Assembly: GCA_035655455.1 (NCBI GenBank)
Contig: DASRUL010000014.1
Span: 1-32,950 of the forward strand
DNA from: JAHFKM01 sp035655455
GTDB taxonomy: Archaea > Nanobdellota > Nanobdellia > SCGC-AAA011-G17 > GW2011-AR18
DNA: 32,950 nt
Direction: 5' to 3'
The notes under the pieces were generated by a model. That model did not search any database and had not been told where the DNA came from. It worked only from the letters and a program-made list of their open reading frames with translations. This document shows positions 6,912 to 14,298 of the stretch, piece by piece (the first letter of the stretch is position 1; each line of letters starts with the position of its first letter). Position numbers and translations under genes: made by a program.

Positions 6912-7541
6912 ATGTATACAATCTTAAAACCAGAAGCAAGAAGATATCATCAAAAGATCGATAGAAACTTTATAGAGGAAGGTTTCAAAATCTCTTCGCG
7001 ATATGCCCTCAACGATTGGGATCAACTAGCAAATAAGTTGTATGCACCCCAAATTAGCGGAGACCCAACTTTTGCTTCTGAATTTCATTCTTGCCTATGG
7101 CTAACTCAACAACTTTTCGGAAATAATGGAGCTATTCTCTTACTCGAAAGAGAAGGAGACTTAAAGAGAAATCTCGAAGACCTATGTAAGATTAAAAGAA
7201 GATTTAGAGAACAGCTCTTTTATGAAATAAAAGATGCCCTACGATTCTTATTGGATATAGATGCCGTTGATCCTGAAGGCAAGCTTAATATTGGAACCAG
7301 AGGCAAAATTTACATAGCAGATCAACTAGCAATCTCTAATGACCGTGAAGGAAGATGGGATTCTTTTTTCTTTAAATATATACATACCCCTGATCCAGAT
7401 GTTGAAAGTTATAGAAAAGAAATTGCTTTACTAGAAAGAGAAGGCGTTCTTCATCATCCCCTCTCCGAACAAGAATGGGAAATAATGTCTTCTCTAGAAA
7501 CACTCATTCCCCCTGGACTGAAGAAAGGAAGGAATAATTAA
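6912..7541 (+). CDS. Divergent nucleoside-diphosphate-kinase-like protein
   Basis: The 209-residue product reads like a stretched, divergent NDK fold. It starts YTILKPEA (NDK: IKPDA), has FIEEGFKIS (NDK: FeekGfki), a Tyr in NKLYAP, GTRGKIY (NDK: GTIRGDF) near 129-134, and finally KYIHTPDPDVESYRKEI, which aligns with the NxxHGSDSxEsAxxEI active-site segment. His158 would be the phosphorylated histidine. It is ~60 residues longer than a normal NDK, with an insertion in the middle and a tail. NDK transfers a gamma-phosphate between nucleotides; a paralogue in a biosynthetic operon may act on an unusual phosphorylated substrate. The assignment is from motif spacing only and should be treated as moderate. 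Confidence 0.6.
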   Translation: MYTILKPEARRYHQKIDRNFIEEGFKISSRYALNDWDQLANKLYAPQISGDPTFASEFHSCLWLTQQLFGNNGAILLLEREGDLKRNLEDLCKIKRRFREQLFYEIKDALRFLLDIDAVDPEGKLNIGTRGKIYIADQLAISNDREGRWDSFFFKYIHTPDPDVESYRKEIALLEREGVLHHPLSEQEWEIMSSLETLIPPGLKKGRNN

Positions 7542-7546
7542 GAAAG

Positions 7547-8479
7547 ATGGAAACTCCAGGAATAAGATTTATTGTTACTTCTCTATGTAACTGTGATTGT
7601 ACCTACTGTCATAATGAATGGGAGCCTAAAACAGGTCCCGTTTCAGCCTTAGAACAGGAAAAAATTGCGGAACTTATTGCAGGTGCTAAAAAATTAGGCG
7701 CAACTGAAGTTGCAATAACAGGTGGAGAACCCTTATTGAAAATAGACCGAGTAAAAACAATTTTAAAAATCGGTCAAGACCTTGAAATGTGGAGCAGTAT
7801 CACTACAAACGGATTTCTGATAAATAAATATGCAGACTCTCTTCGAGAAAGAGGATTAAAAGAAACACATGTTCACGTGCCAAGTTTAGATCCCGAAACA
7901 TATAAACATTTAATGGGGAAAAATGCAGACTTAGGAAGAGTCTTAGATAACTTGGATACTTATCGAGAAAGTTTAGGAATTATCAAAATCAATGTTCCCA
8001 TTTTAGATGGAACAAACAATAGAGAAATTCCTGATTTTTTAAACTATTTTAATCCGAGAAGGATAACTCCTCGCTTTATAGAATCCATGTCCACAAATTC
8101 GTTCAGAGCAGGAGCGCAGCAAACTTTTGATGACCTCATAAAAAAAGATTTAGGTGATGTAGTATTAACCGGGTCTTATTTATGGGGAATTAATAAATAC
8201 GATTCTTCAAAAGGCCCTTTTGAAATATTAAGATGTATCTGTTTTGATAGGAAATGCGATGTTTGCCCTGAAACGAATTTCATTCACGTTGACCAAGACT
8301 ATAACGTACGACCTTGTAATCTAAGACCTTACAGAATTCCAACGTTCGAAGGTAAAGCTGAAGAAAATTTAAGGGAAGGATTAGAATTCCTCAGTCAACA
8401 GACGGACATTCCTGAAGAGTATAAAAGCGTATGGGGACATGATTACGTTCCACTACGCGGTTTGAGGGGAGAGACGTAA
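7547..8479 (+). CDS. MoaA-like radical SAM enzyme
   Basis: The 310 residues open with TSLCNCDCTYCHNEW, where Cys14, Cys18 and Cys21 form the CxxxCxxC site for the 4Fe-4S cluster. TGGEP (58-62) and SITTNG (84-89) are the next SAM-binding strands. A second cysteine group (Cys230, Cys232, Cys237, Cys240, Cys257, ending NVRPCNLR) resembles the C-terminal auxiliary cluster of MoaA, where it binds the GTP substrate. Unlike MoaA it lacks the terminal GG tail, and no other molybdopterin genes are present, so a different, possibly nucleotide-derived, substrate is likely. It is separated from the next gene by a single base. The role in this operon is unknown. Confidence 0.85.
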   Translation: METPGIRFIVTSLCNCDCTYCHNEWEPKTGPVSALEQEKIAELIAGAKKLGATEVAITGGEPLLKIDRVKTILKIGQDLEMWSSITTNGFLINKYADSLRERGLKETHVHVPSLDPETYKHLMGKNADLGRVLDNLDTYRESLGIIKINVPILDGTNNREIPDFLNYFNPRRITPRFIESMSTNSFRAGAQQTFDDLIKKDLGDVVLTGSYLWGINKYDSSKGPFEILRCICFDRKCDVCPETNFIHVDQDYNVRPCNLRPYRIPTFEGKAEENLREGLEFLSQQTDIPEEYKSVWGHDYVPLRGLRGET

Positions 8480-8480
8480 G

Positions 8481-9725
8481 ATGGAAAGCTATGATATAGC
8501 TTGGTATTTTGAAGAAGGAGCTAAAAAATCGGCTGTCTTGCTTGATGATGCAAACTTTTGTAAAGATACCTTTCCCTTATTTGACCCATTAAAAAAAGAA
8601 ATAAACCAAGCCTTATCAGAAAATGAAAAATTAGGTTACACTTATCCGGGAGGTAACAAAGAATTGATTGCCCTCATCGCTGAACATGAATCCTACAAAG
8701 AAAACATAACTCTAACCCCCGAAAATATCGTTGTTCATAGTGGCGGCTGCACTGGAGCAATTGATAATATCTTCAGAACGCTTTTTAGATTAAGCACAAA
8801 AGTAGATATTCTTTTTCCAATTCCCACTTATCCAGAAATTGTTAGATCTGCCTTATATAATCAATTAAATGTAGTTCCTGTAAAAACGAAAAGAGAATAT
8901 GGATTTCAACCAACATTTGAAGAGATAAAAGCCGCTTTGACCCCAGCCATTCTAGCAATCTTCATCCTTAGTCCTGGAAATCCAACCAGCCTCTACATAA
9001 ACCAAGAGGATTTAGCAAAAATAAAAAAGTTATGCAAAGAAAAAGGAATTTATTTGATTGTCGATTCCATCTTTGAAGAAGCAACCTTACAATTCCAAAG
9101 ACAAAATATCTTCAAAGAAGTAAACCCTGGAGATAAAATAATAAAAATAAAAGGATTTAGTAAAGACCGACCACAATTGAATGATCTCCGCTTATCATGG
9201 ACAGTTTCAACAGATAAAGAAATGAATAAAAAACTCATAGAAGTAGAGCGCGTTTCTAAATATTCCGCCTCAAAGCTAGCTCAAAGAATTGCCTTAGTTG
9301 ATCTTAAATATCGAATTTTACAAGATAAAAAAGAAGCTTCTTTAATATTATCCCTGGAAGAAGAAAAGTCCCTTAATGAATATCATTCTCACGTTGTGAA
9401 TTTCCAAACAACAATAACTCAAGCATTAGTTCAGACGAAGAATCTAATCAGTAAAAACTCTTCCGTTAAAGACTTTATTCTACCAGATGCAGGAAATCTT
9501 ATTTTTATACAGGCGAATGAAAATCAGAAAATAAAAAACTCCCACGAATTATTCTTCTACATTTTAGATAAAGCAAATATAGCAATTAGTCCTGGGCACT
9601 TATTTCTTACAGAAAAGAACGAACTATGGTTCAGAATCACGATGGCTAAAAATCCTCATTTGTTTTTAGAAAGTGTGCAGAATATCTTAAATAGCCTGAA
9701 TCAATTACAAAAGGAGACAAAATGA
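8481..9725 (+). CDS. PLP-dependent aminotransferase, class I/II
   Basis: The 414 residues follow fold-type I aminotransferases: GYTYPGGNKEL near the N-terminus, HSGGCTGAI (86-94) for the PLP phosphate, LSPGNPTS (163-170), VDSIFEE with Asp195 to pair with the pyridine nitrogen, GFSKDRP with Lys228 as the internal aldimine lysine, and RLSW with an Arg at 237. A C-terminal small domain follows, with GNLIFI and ISPGHLF. Substrate cannot be told from sequence; histidinol-phosphate and alanine/aspartate aminotransferases are relatives. Its stop overlaps the start of the CYTH gene (ATGA). It presumably installs or removes an amino group on a product of the radical SAM enzyme or on a polyamine-derived aldehyde. 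Confidence 0.85.
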   Translation: MESYDIAWYFEEGAKKSAVLLDDANFCKDTFPLFDPLKKEINQALSENEKLGYTYPGGNKELIALIAEHESYKENITLTPENIVVHSGGCTGAIDNIFRTLFRLSTKVDILFPIPTYPEIVRSALYNQLNVVPVKTKREYGFQPTFEEIKAALTPAILAIFILSPGNPTSLYINQEDLAKIKKLCKEKGIYLIVDSIFEEATLQFQRQNIFKEVNPGDKIIKIKGFSKDRPQLNDLRLSWTVSTDKEMNKKLIEVERVSKYSASKLAQRIALVDLKYRILQDKKEASLILSLEEEKSLNEYHSHVVNFQTTITQALVQTKNLISKNSSVKDFILPDAGNLIFIQANENQKIKNSHELFFYILDKANIAISPGHLFLTEKNELWFRITMAKNPHLFLESVQNILNSLNQLQKETK

Positions 9726-10342
9726 CAAACAACCAAGAAGTAGAATATATCGGAGAACTTTCAGATAAGCAATATAATAATTTGAAGTCTAAATTTGGAC
9801 AACCTATTAAAACCAAGAGAAGAATTTCCTTTATGTACTTCAAAAACGGAATACCTTTCGAATTTTCGCAAGCTGAAGACGATGGAACTGATCTGCGGCT
9901 AAGAGTAACCAATGGCGAACCGGAATTAATCCTCAAACAAGGATCTTTCACAGCATCACACAACAGAAAAGAAACATCCGTTCATTTCAAGTTATCTGAA
10001 ATTCAAACATATATTGATTTACTCTCCGGATTAGGATGGAAAATTGTTGTTGCATACGGCGCAGAGACCTCAGTTTACAAATACAATAAGATTGAGTTCT
10101 CTCTTATCAAGATAAAAAATTATGGCTACAACTTTGAAGCGGAAATACTCACAAGCGAAGATAAAGTGACAGAAGCAAAACAAAAAATCGAAGCAGAACT
10201 TTCTAAACTTGAATTAAAACCATTTGATGAACAAGGATTAAACAAACAATGCAATGCAATCAATAATAAAAAAGAATTGCAATTTGATTTTTCCAAACAG
10301 CAATTTAAAGATATTGAAGTAAGATTCAAAGAATTTTTATAA
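9722..10342 (+). CDS. CYTH-domain protein (triphosphate-binding)
   Basis: This 206-residue protein has CYTH features: an acidic first strand (QEVEYIGEL, replacing the usual ExExK), LRLRV (58-62), ELILKQGSF with Lys72, the charged strand NRKETSVHF (81-89), and GYNFEAEIL (135-143). The alternating charged residues would line a triphosphate tunnel. Members include thiamine triphosphatases, inorganic triphosphatases and class IV adenylyl cyclases. It overlaps the aminotransferase gene by 4 bases and ends the operon. Together with the NDK-like protein it points to a phosphorylated nucleotide or triphosphate intermediate. The C-terminal ~45 residues are an extra helical tail. A related broken copy is at 6-383. 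Confidence 0.78.
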   Translation: MTNNQEVEYIGELSDKQYNNLKSKFGQPIKTKRRISFMYFKNGIPFEFSQAEDDGTDLRLRVTNGEPELILKQGSFTASHNRKETSVHFKLSEIQTYIDLLSGLGWKIVVAYGAETSVYKYNKIEFSLIKIKNYGYNFEAEILTSEDKVTEAKQKIEAELSKLELKPFDEQGLNKQCNAINNKKELQFDFSKQQFKDIEVRFKEFL

Positions 10343-10446
10343 AATTCTCAAAAAGAGGTGCCAATGGAAAAACCAATGGAATCCGAAAGATCAAAACTAG
10401 CTTTTAGAAAAAAACTGCGAAGGCGACTTTATTGATGGAAATATCT
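10343..10446 (+). other. Remnant of the next operon gene before the IS relic
   Basis: A Shine-Dalgarno-like AAAGAGGTG precedes ATG 10363, which opens a 23-codon frame (MEKPMESERSKLAFRKKL...) ending at 10434. The frame one base over reads EKNCEGDFIDGN. This suggests a frameshifted start of an eighth operon gene that was cut off by the insertion at 10447. The family cannot be recognised. Confidence 0.35.
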
Positions 10447-10604
10447 TATAGCTAAGGTCGTAAGTATTTAACCATGTCTTGATTAAATTCATTAGTTTTT
10501 AGGAATGACCTTAGCTCTCTTCTCATTGTTTCAAAGTCTTTATGTACTCTTCCACCATTAACTTCTCTTTTTGATTGTCTCCAACATTCTTCCACAGGAT
10601 TCAT
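10447..10604 (-). mobile_element. IS630-like transposase 3' end with terminal inverted repeat
   Basis: The last 50 codons of a transposase are visible on the minus strand. NPVEECWRQSK carries the catalytic Glu context (NPxEExW) of IS630/Tc1-type DDE enzymes, and the frame ends DMVKYLRP followed by TAG at 10452-10454. The stop lies inside the terminal repeat TATAGCTAAGGTCG (10447-10460), identical to the ends of the small element at 503-563. The N-terminal ~300 residues and the other transposon end are absent. The frame runs into endonuclease-like sequence at about 10603, so a deletion has fused the two. It cannot encode an active enzyme. Confidence 0.8.
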
Positions 10605-10953
10605 TGTGGTGAATGTGCATTTTTCTAATAATGATAAATCTGCAAAATTGCATTTGAAAGAGACGTTAGTGTGGTGTAAGGAGAACAATCTGAAGCCGGT
10701 TATTGCAGGGTATTTTAATATCAAAATTGTTGAAGATCTTATAAAAATTGCAGGTAAGGATTATGAAATTTCTTACCATATCAAGCCTTACAAGTCCTTT
10801 ATGCCGACTAAATTTTCTCACAATAGCGAGCCGATTACGTTGGATTATATCCTTAGCTCTAAAGAAAGATTTGTGATGGAGACTGTTGAGTGTATAGAGA
10901 AGGATAGTTCTTCAGACCACAAGCTAATTATTGCTATGCTAAGCATAATTTAA
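10603..10953 (+). pseudogene. C-terminal part of an endonuclease/exonuclease/phosphatase (EEP) protein
   Basis: The ~116-codon open frame begins inside a strand (IVVNVHF) and has an EEP-like end: NLKPVIAGYFNIK corresponds to the conserved GDFN motif, ITLDYILSS to LDYIL, and SSSDHKLIIA to the catalytic SDH motif. The first ~110 residues of the fold are missing and the frame joins the IS630-like remnant directly. The GDFN aspartate is Tyr, which would damage metal binding. I read it as a dead gene fragment. GTG 10606 could start a short product. Confidence 0.65.
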
Positions 10954-10964
10954 AAATTAAAACT

Positions 10965-11729
10965 TTAAATTGATCTAACCCTGACTATTTCTCCTGAACG
11001 CGCAATAAGCTGACCTGTAGTACCACCTCTTTCCAAATCGCGCCTATTTAACACTGCCTGTTGTCCATCAATAGTGAGGACTATCACTTCAGCTCCTCTT
11101 ACATCAGTCTGGCTTATTTGGCCGTAGGCGGTGATGGGCACTGAGACTGTTGTTCTTGTTGTGAAGGTTCCGAGGTTAAGAGTGAGGGTTCCTTGGGACT
11201 CGTCAGTGCTGGAGAGGAGTCGCAGTGTTGATTCTCCCGAGGGAAAGGCAACAGCGTTTCCTGCTGTGTCAACCGCGGAGAGCTCTATTGATCTTCCGCC
11301 CGCTAAAAAATTTCGGATAGTGATAGTGCTTCCGTCTGGGCTGAGAATGGCATAGAATCCTCCGAATTCTGGCTGTCTTTCTGAGGTGTAGTCCATGAAC
11401 CTGTCCGTGAACCTGGCGAGCTCCGCTTCTGGGCTGTCTCCGCCAAACAACGCCTCGTTGATGACGATGGGTTGTTCTGACGCGTATTGTTCATTGAGTT
11501 CGTCAAAGTCTTCCAAGGCTACTTGGACTTTAATGGTGTTGTATTGCGCTACAACGGTGAAAAAGACCATGATGACGATGACTGCCGCTACGATGAAGAA
11601 TTGTCCTTTCTTCGCGCAGTTCTGAAACACCAGAAGCGTTTTCGGATGCTTCACGACATACCTCGTCCACATATAAGCGCGCTTCATCAACCAAAGAAGA
11701 TCATCCTCTCGTTTCTTCCTCTTTTTCAT
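10965..11729 (-). CDS. Membrane-anchored protein with pilin-like signal
   Basis: The 254-residue protein has a long basic cytoplasmic N-terminus (1-39), then KKGQFFIVAAVIV (40-52), the KKGQ plus hydrophobic helix pattern of archaeal type IV pilin-like (class III) signal peptides. Prepilin peptidase would cut near Gly42. One transmembrane segment (44-62) is followed by an extracellular domain of ~190 residues, rich in Thr/Ser and beta-strand, with no recognised fold. The mature part is larger than a typical pilin, so it may be a minor pilin or simply a membrane-anchored surface protein. A TATA-like GCTTATAAAA lies on the minus strand about 30 bases upstream of the ATG. Confidence 0.65.
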   Translation of the reverse strand: MKKRKKREDDLLWLMKRAYMWTRYVVKHPKTLLVFQNCAKKGQFFIVAAVIVIMVFFTVVAQYNTIKVQVALEDFDELNEQYASEQPIVINEALFGGDSPEAELARFTDRFMDYTSERQPEFGGFYAILSPDGSTITIRNFLAGGRSIELSAVDTAGNAVAFPSGESTLRLLSSTDESQGTLTLNLGTFTTRTTVSVPITAYGQISQTDVRGAEVIVLTIDGQQAVLNRRDLERGGTTGQLIARSGEIVRVRSI

Positions 11730-11949
11730 TGTAAAGAAGTTCCCGCTCTTCCAGTTTTATAAGCCTGTTGCTTGGAACGCGAAAAGTGAGAAATGTTCTG
11801 AGTTCTGCCTCGACGTACATGAGCCTTCTTCGAGGCAGGGGTTATTAAATATTTATATGGCGAAGTGTCAGAATTCTTTAAACAGGGAGGAATTAGGTGG
11901 TTGGATTTGATAAGGTTGGCGTCTATTTTCCGTCCTTATGAAAGTAAGA
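11730..11949. other. Intergenic region with a 9-bp-stem hairpin
   Basis: No convincing gene is present. CTGCCTCGA (11805-11813) pairs perfectly with TCGAGGCAG (11830-11838) across a 16-base loop. A plus-strand TATA-like TTAAATATTTATATGG follows at about 11843-11858, with GGAGG at 11886-11890 but only very short frames downstream. It could be a small RNA or a lost gene start. Confidence 0.3.
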
Positions 11950-13107
11950 TTATTTGAGATATGGAGAAAGTAGTCTATTCCAAGCATTAAACATTCTAAT
12001 ATACTCATCCTCACACCCCGAAGCCCTATCCTCTGGCAATTCCCATTCTGTAATTAAGTATTCTCCGTTTCGAGTATCGCTTCCATATATCCAACACAGA
12101 AGATTATAATATCTTCTTCTATCCGGAGAATGAATATCTGAAAATACCGATTCTTCAATATTTGACTCTTCAGATTTTATAAAAAACCAATCGGCTCCAT
12201 CCAAAAGAACATTAATGCCGGATTCTTCGCTACTTAAAAGAAATAATGTAGATACTTGGTCTGCATTGTCTTCGGGGTTGCCTGTAGAAGGTAAGTCATA
12301 TATATCAATTACCATATGCCCAACTTCATGATAGAATACAAAATACATACTACTTAGCATAGCCGTTCCTAAGTCAGTATCAGTCTCGGAATAGTCGTAA
12401 AATACTTCAGCAAGGTGGTCCATTAGTTCATAGCACATTATTATCTGTTTTGTACTAGGATCATAAAATGCATTTTCCTCTCCACATTCTACGACGTTTA
12501 TAGTAATATCGTATGGTAAAATCAATGCGTCGTTGAGGACTTGTGCCTCGTTCTCAAAAAGTTGTGCATCTTTGAATATTCTTTCATATTCTGAGTAGTC
12601 TTGGTTTGTCACAGGAGAATACATGACTTTAAAATCTCCTTGATCAGATATAGCGGTTGAAGAGGCAGAACCTATTTTGTTCATTGACTCTTGTATAATT
12701 CGAGTATTAGTTTCTAATCTACCTTTATGCTCATCAAGAGCTAGTTTCTCACTAACTACATCAACACCCAAGCTTCTAAGTTCTACTTCGTTTTTATCTA
12801 TGAAGTTTTTAAAAGTCTCAATTTTCGCTTTTAGTACATTAGCATTGTCTAGGTACTTATTTCCAAAATTTTCTAGTTCAATTAAATCAATTGCTGATCC
12901 TTTATTATACTGATTTATCAAAACATCCCATTCGGCTTGAAGCAGTTCCGCATTTTTCAAATCTTTGTTTATCGCATCTAATTGTTTTGCGTAATCTTCA
13001 GAAGCTTCTGGAGTTTCGGACACGCAACCACTAACAATAACGGTTAGAATTAGTAGGATAAACAACAGCACTTTCTCTTGAAATCTCATAGTTTGTTTTA
13101 TACCCAT
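11950..13107 (-). CDS. DUF4344-like putative metallopeptidase lipoprotein
   Basis: The 385-residue product starts with a lipoprotein signal (hydrophobic stretch to VIVSGCVSE, Cys28). Residues ~30-150 are helical/coiled-coil. The rest matches the DUF4344 putative metallopeptidase family: CGEENAFYDPSTK, IIMCYEL, then YHEVGHMVIDIYDLP with His260, Glu261 and His264 as the HExxH zinc site, followed by ADQVSTLFLL, a likely third-ligand region. It is expected to act outside the membrane; its substrate is unknown. The start is uncertain: ATG 13107 or ATG 13089 both fit, with a TATA-like CTTTATATT near 13126-13134. The coiled-coil N-terminal part is longer than in bacterial members. Confidence 0.75.
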   Translation of the reverse strand: MGIKQTMRFQEKVLLFILLILTVIVSGCVSETPEASEDYAKQLDAINKDLKNAELLQAEWDVLINQYNKGSAIDLIELENFGNKYLDNANVLKAKIETFKNFIDKNEVELRSLGVDVVSEKLALDEHKGRLETNTRIIQESMNKIGSASSTAISDQGDFKVMYSPVTNQDYSEYERIFKDAQLFENEAQVLNDALILPYDITINVVECGEENAFYDPSTKQIIMCYELMDHLAEVFYDYSETDTDLGTAMLSSMYFVFYHEVGHMVIDIYDLPSTGNPEDNADQVSTLFLLSSEESGINVLLDGADWFFIKSEESNIEESVFSDIHSPDRRRYYNLLCWIYGSDTRNGEYLITEWELPEDRASGCEDEYIRMFNAWNRLLSPYLK

Positions 13108-13220
13108 ATTCATAACCAATTGAAACAAATATAAAGACCTTTCTAAATGATTTTAAGTGACGTTAACTTAACATCTCAAGAAAAAAGTAGTTTTTTATAG
13201 GTTAACAGTTTTTCTTGTTG

Positions 13221-13703
13221 ATGGAGTACGACGTGCTTGCTTCTGGTTATGATGAATTGTACAGGGAAGAGCAGGTTGAAAAGTTGGAGTTTGTTAAAAA
13301 AAAGATAAAGATTAAAGAAAGAGATAGGCTTCTTGATGTTGGGTGCGGTACTGGCATTTCAACGAATTTTTTTAAATGTGAAAGCGTGGGTGTTGATGCT
13401 TCCGTTGAGATGGTGAAAAAGGGAAAGGGAAACTTGTTGGTTGCTGATGCTGAGGCCTTGCCGTTTAAGGACCATGTTTTTGACGTGGTGCTTTGCGTGA
13501 CTGCGATGCATAATTTTAAGGATCATAAGAAGGCGTTTTTTGAGATGAAACGCGTGTTAAGATATAAGGGAAATATTGTTCTTACGATACTGAAGAAAGC
13601 GGGGAAACATGAGGAGATTGTCAGTTTTTTGAAAGAACAGGGAAAATTTAAAGAATATACATTACAAAAGGATACTATATTGATCTTGGCTGAAGAAGAG
13701 TAG
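13221..13703 (+). CDS. Class I SAM-dependent methyltransferase (type 11)
   Basis: The 160-residue protein is a compact UbiE/type 11 methyltransferase: YDVLASGYDELY at the start, motif I LLDVGCGTGIST, VGVDAS with the acidic ribose-binding residue, ADAEALPFKDHVFDVVLC (motifs II and IV) and a short C-terminal part. The ATG at 13221 lies about 27 bases from TTTTTTATAG (13190-13199), fitting a leaderless transcript. It stands alone, with no operon partner, so its substrate cannot be inferred. The sequence is shorter than most members and lacks the final strands, but the end is not obviously damaged. Confidence 0.82.
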   Translation: MEYDVLASGYDELYREEQVEKLEFVKKKIKIKERDRLLDVGCGTGISTNFFKCESVGVDASVEMVKKGKGNLLVADAEALPFKDHVFDVVLCVTAMHNFKDHKKAFFEMKRVLRYKGNIVLTILKKAGKHEEIVSFLKEQGKFKEYTLQKDTILILAEEE

Positions 13704-13888
13704 GTGTCATCTCAATTTAAGTAATACGGACCCTAAGCAAGTTATAACAAAAGGAGAAGATCACGCTTGCTCGCACCCGCGATGAACATGCTTCGAACTG
13801 CAAAGTCCAAAAAAACCGAAGCGAACATAAAATCTAAACATGAGGCGTAAGAAATCAAAAGATCTCATCATGAGTGAAGATCATAAAA

Positions 13889-13995
13889 CGGGCCTGGTGA
13901 GATTCGAACTCACGACCTACGCATTAGGAGTGCGCTGCGCCTCTCTTTAAAAATTATAAAAAGAGTTTGCGCTGTCCAGGCTGCGCTACAGGCCC
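13889..13995 (-). tRNA. tRNA-Arg(CCT) with a 32-nt intron at a non-canonical site
   Basis: The 5' strand GGGCCTG (13989-13995) pairs with CAGGCCC at the 3' end (from 13890). The D arm is GCGC/GCGC, the anticodon arm is GCGCA-CTCCTAA-TGCGT (anticodon CCT), and the T arm is GTGAG-TTCGAAT-CTCAC. No CCA is encoded. These pieces only form a normal tRNA if 32 bases (about 13936-13967) between the D stem and the anticodon stem are removed. The insert has an internal CTCTTT/AAAGAG hairpin. A repeated GCGCA at both junctions makes the exact splice point ambiguous by a few bases. Confidence 0.9.
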
Positions 13996-14043
13996 TTGAG
14001 AAAAAGAGAAGGTGTTATGTTTAAAAAAGTAATCTTTTTAAAG

Positions 14044-14298
14044 ATGTCCTTAGTCGAAGAGAGTGTGGCGCTTGATGATAGTTTAATGAAAGTTGAGATG
14101 AGAAGAGATCTTCATGAGAGAGATAGGGTGTGTGAAGCGCAGGCGGAGGTGTTGCTGAGAGAAAGCGGATTTGCGACGAGTGAAGAGTTGGAGATGTTGG
14201 ACAAGATTTATGCGGGGTTAAATATTGAGAGAAGGTTTTTTGGAAGCGTTGAGTATAAGGAGGGGTTGTCTCATTACGAAAAGAAAGTTCACGCGTAA
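14044..14298 (+). CDS. Small hypothetical protein (84 aa)
   Basis: The product is charged and helical (MSLVEESVALDDSL, then RRDLHERDRVCEAQAEVLLRE and EELEMLDKIYAGL), with no signal peptide and no recognised domain. ATG 14044 is chosen because TTTAAAAAA (14020-14028) is a plausible TATA element about 25 bases upstream. ATG 14017 would add nine residues. Its 3' end overlaps the convergent tgt gene by 10 bases. The Leu/Glu-rich heptad pattern suggests a short coiled coil, perhaps a small regulator or a partner of a larger protein. It is probably real given the steady codon usage, but the function is unknown. Confidence 0.5.
   Translation: MSLVEESVALDDSLMKVEMRRDLHERDRVCEAQAEVLLRESGFATSEELEMLDKIYAGLNIERRFFGSVEYKEGLSHYEKKVHA

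Noticed and set aside
7547..8479. True MoaA of molybdopterin synthesis
   Set aside because: No C-terminal GG tail, no other molybdopterin genes, and it sits inside a polyamine-linked operon; MoaA-like is the safer call.
13704..13888. 36-codon minus-strand frame (MMRSFDFLRLMFRF...) and a weak C/D-box-like pattern in the gap after the methyltransferase
   Set aside because: Low-complexity Phe/Arg composition, no RBS, and C/D boxes with too many mismatches and no clear D box.
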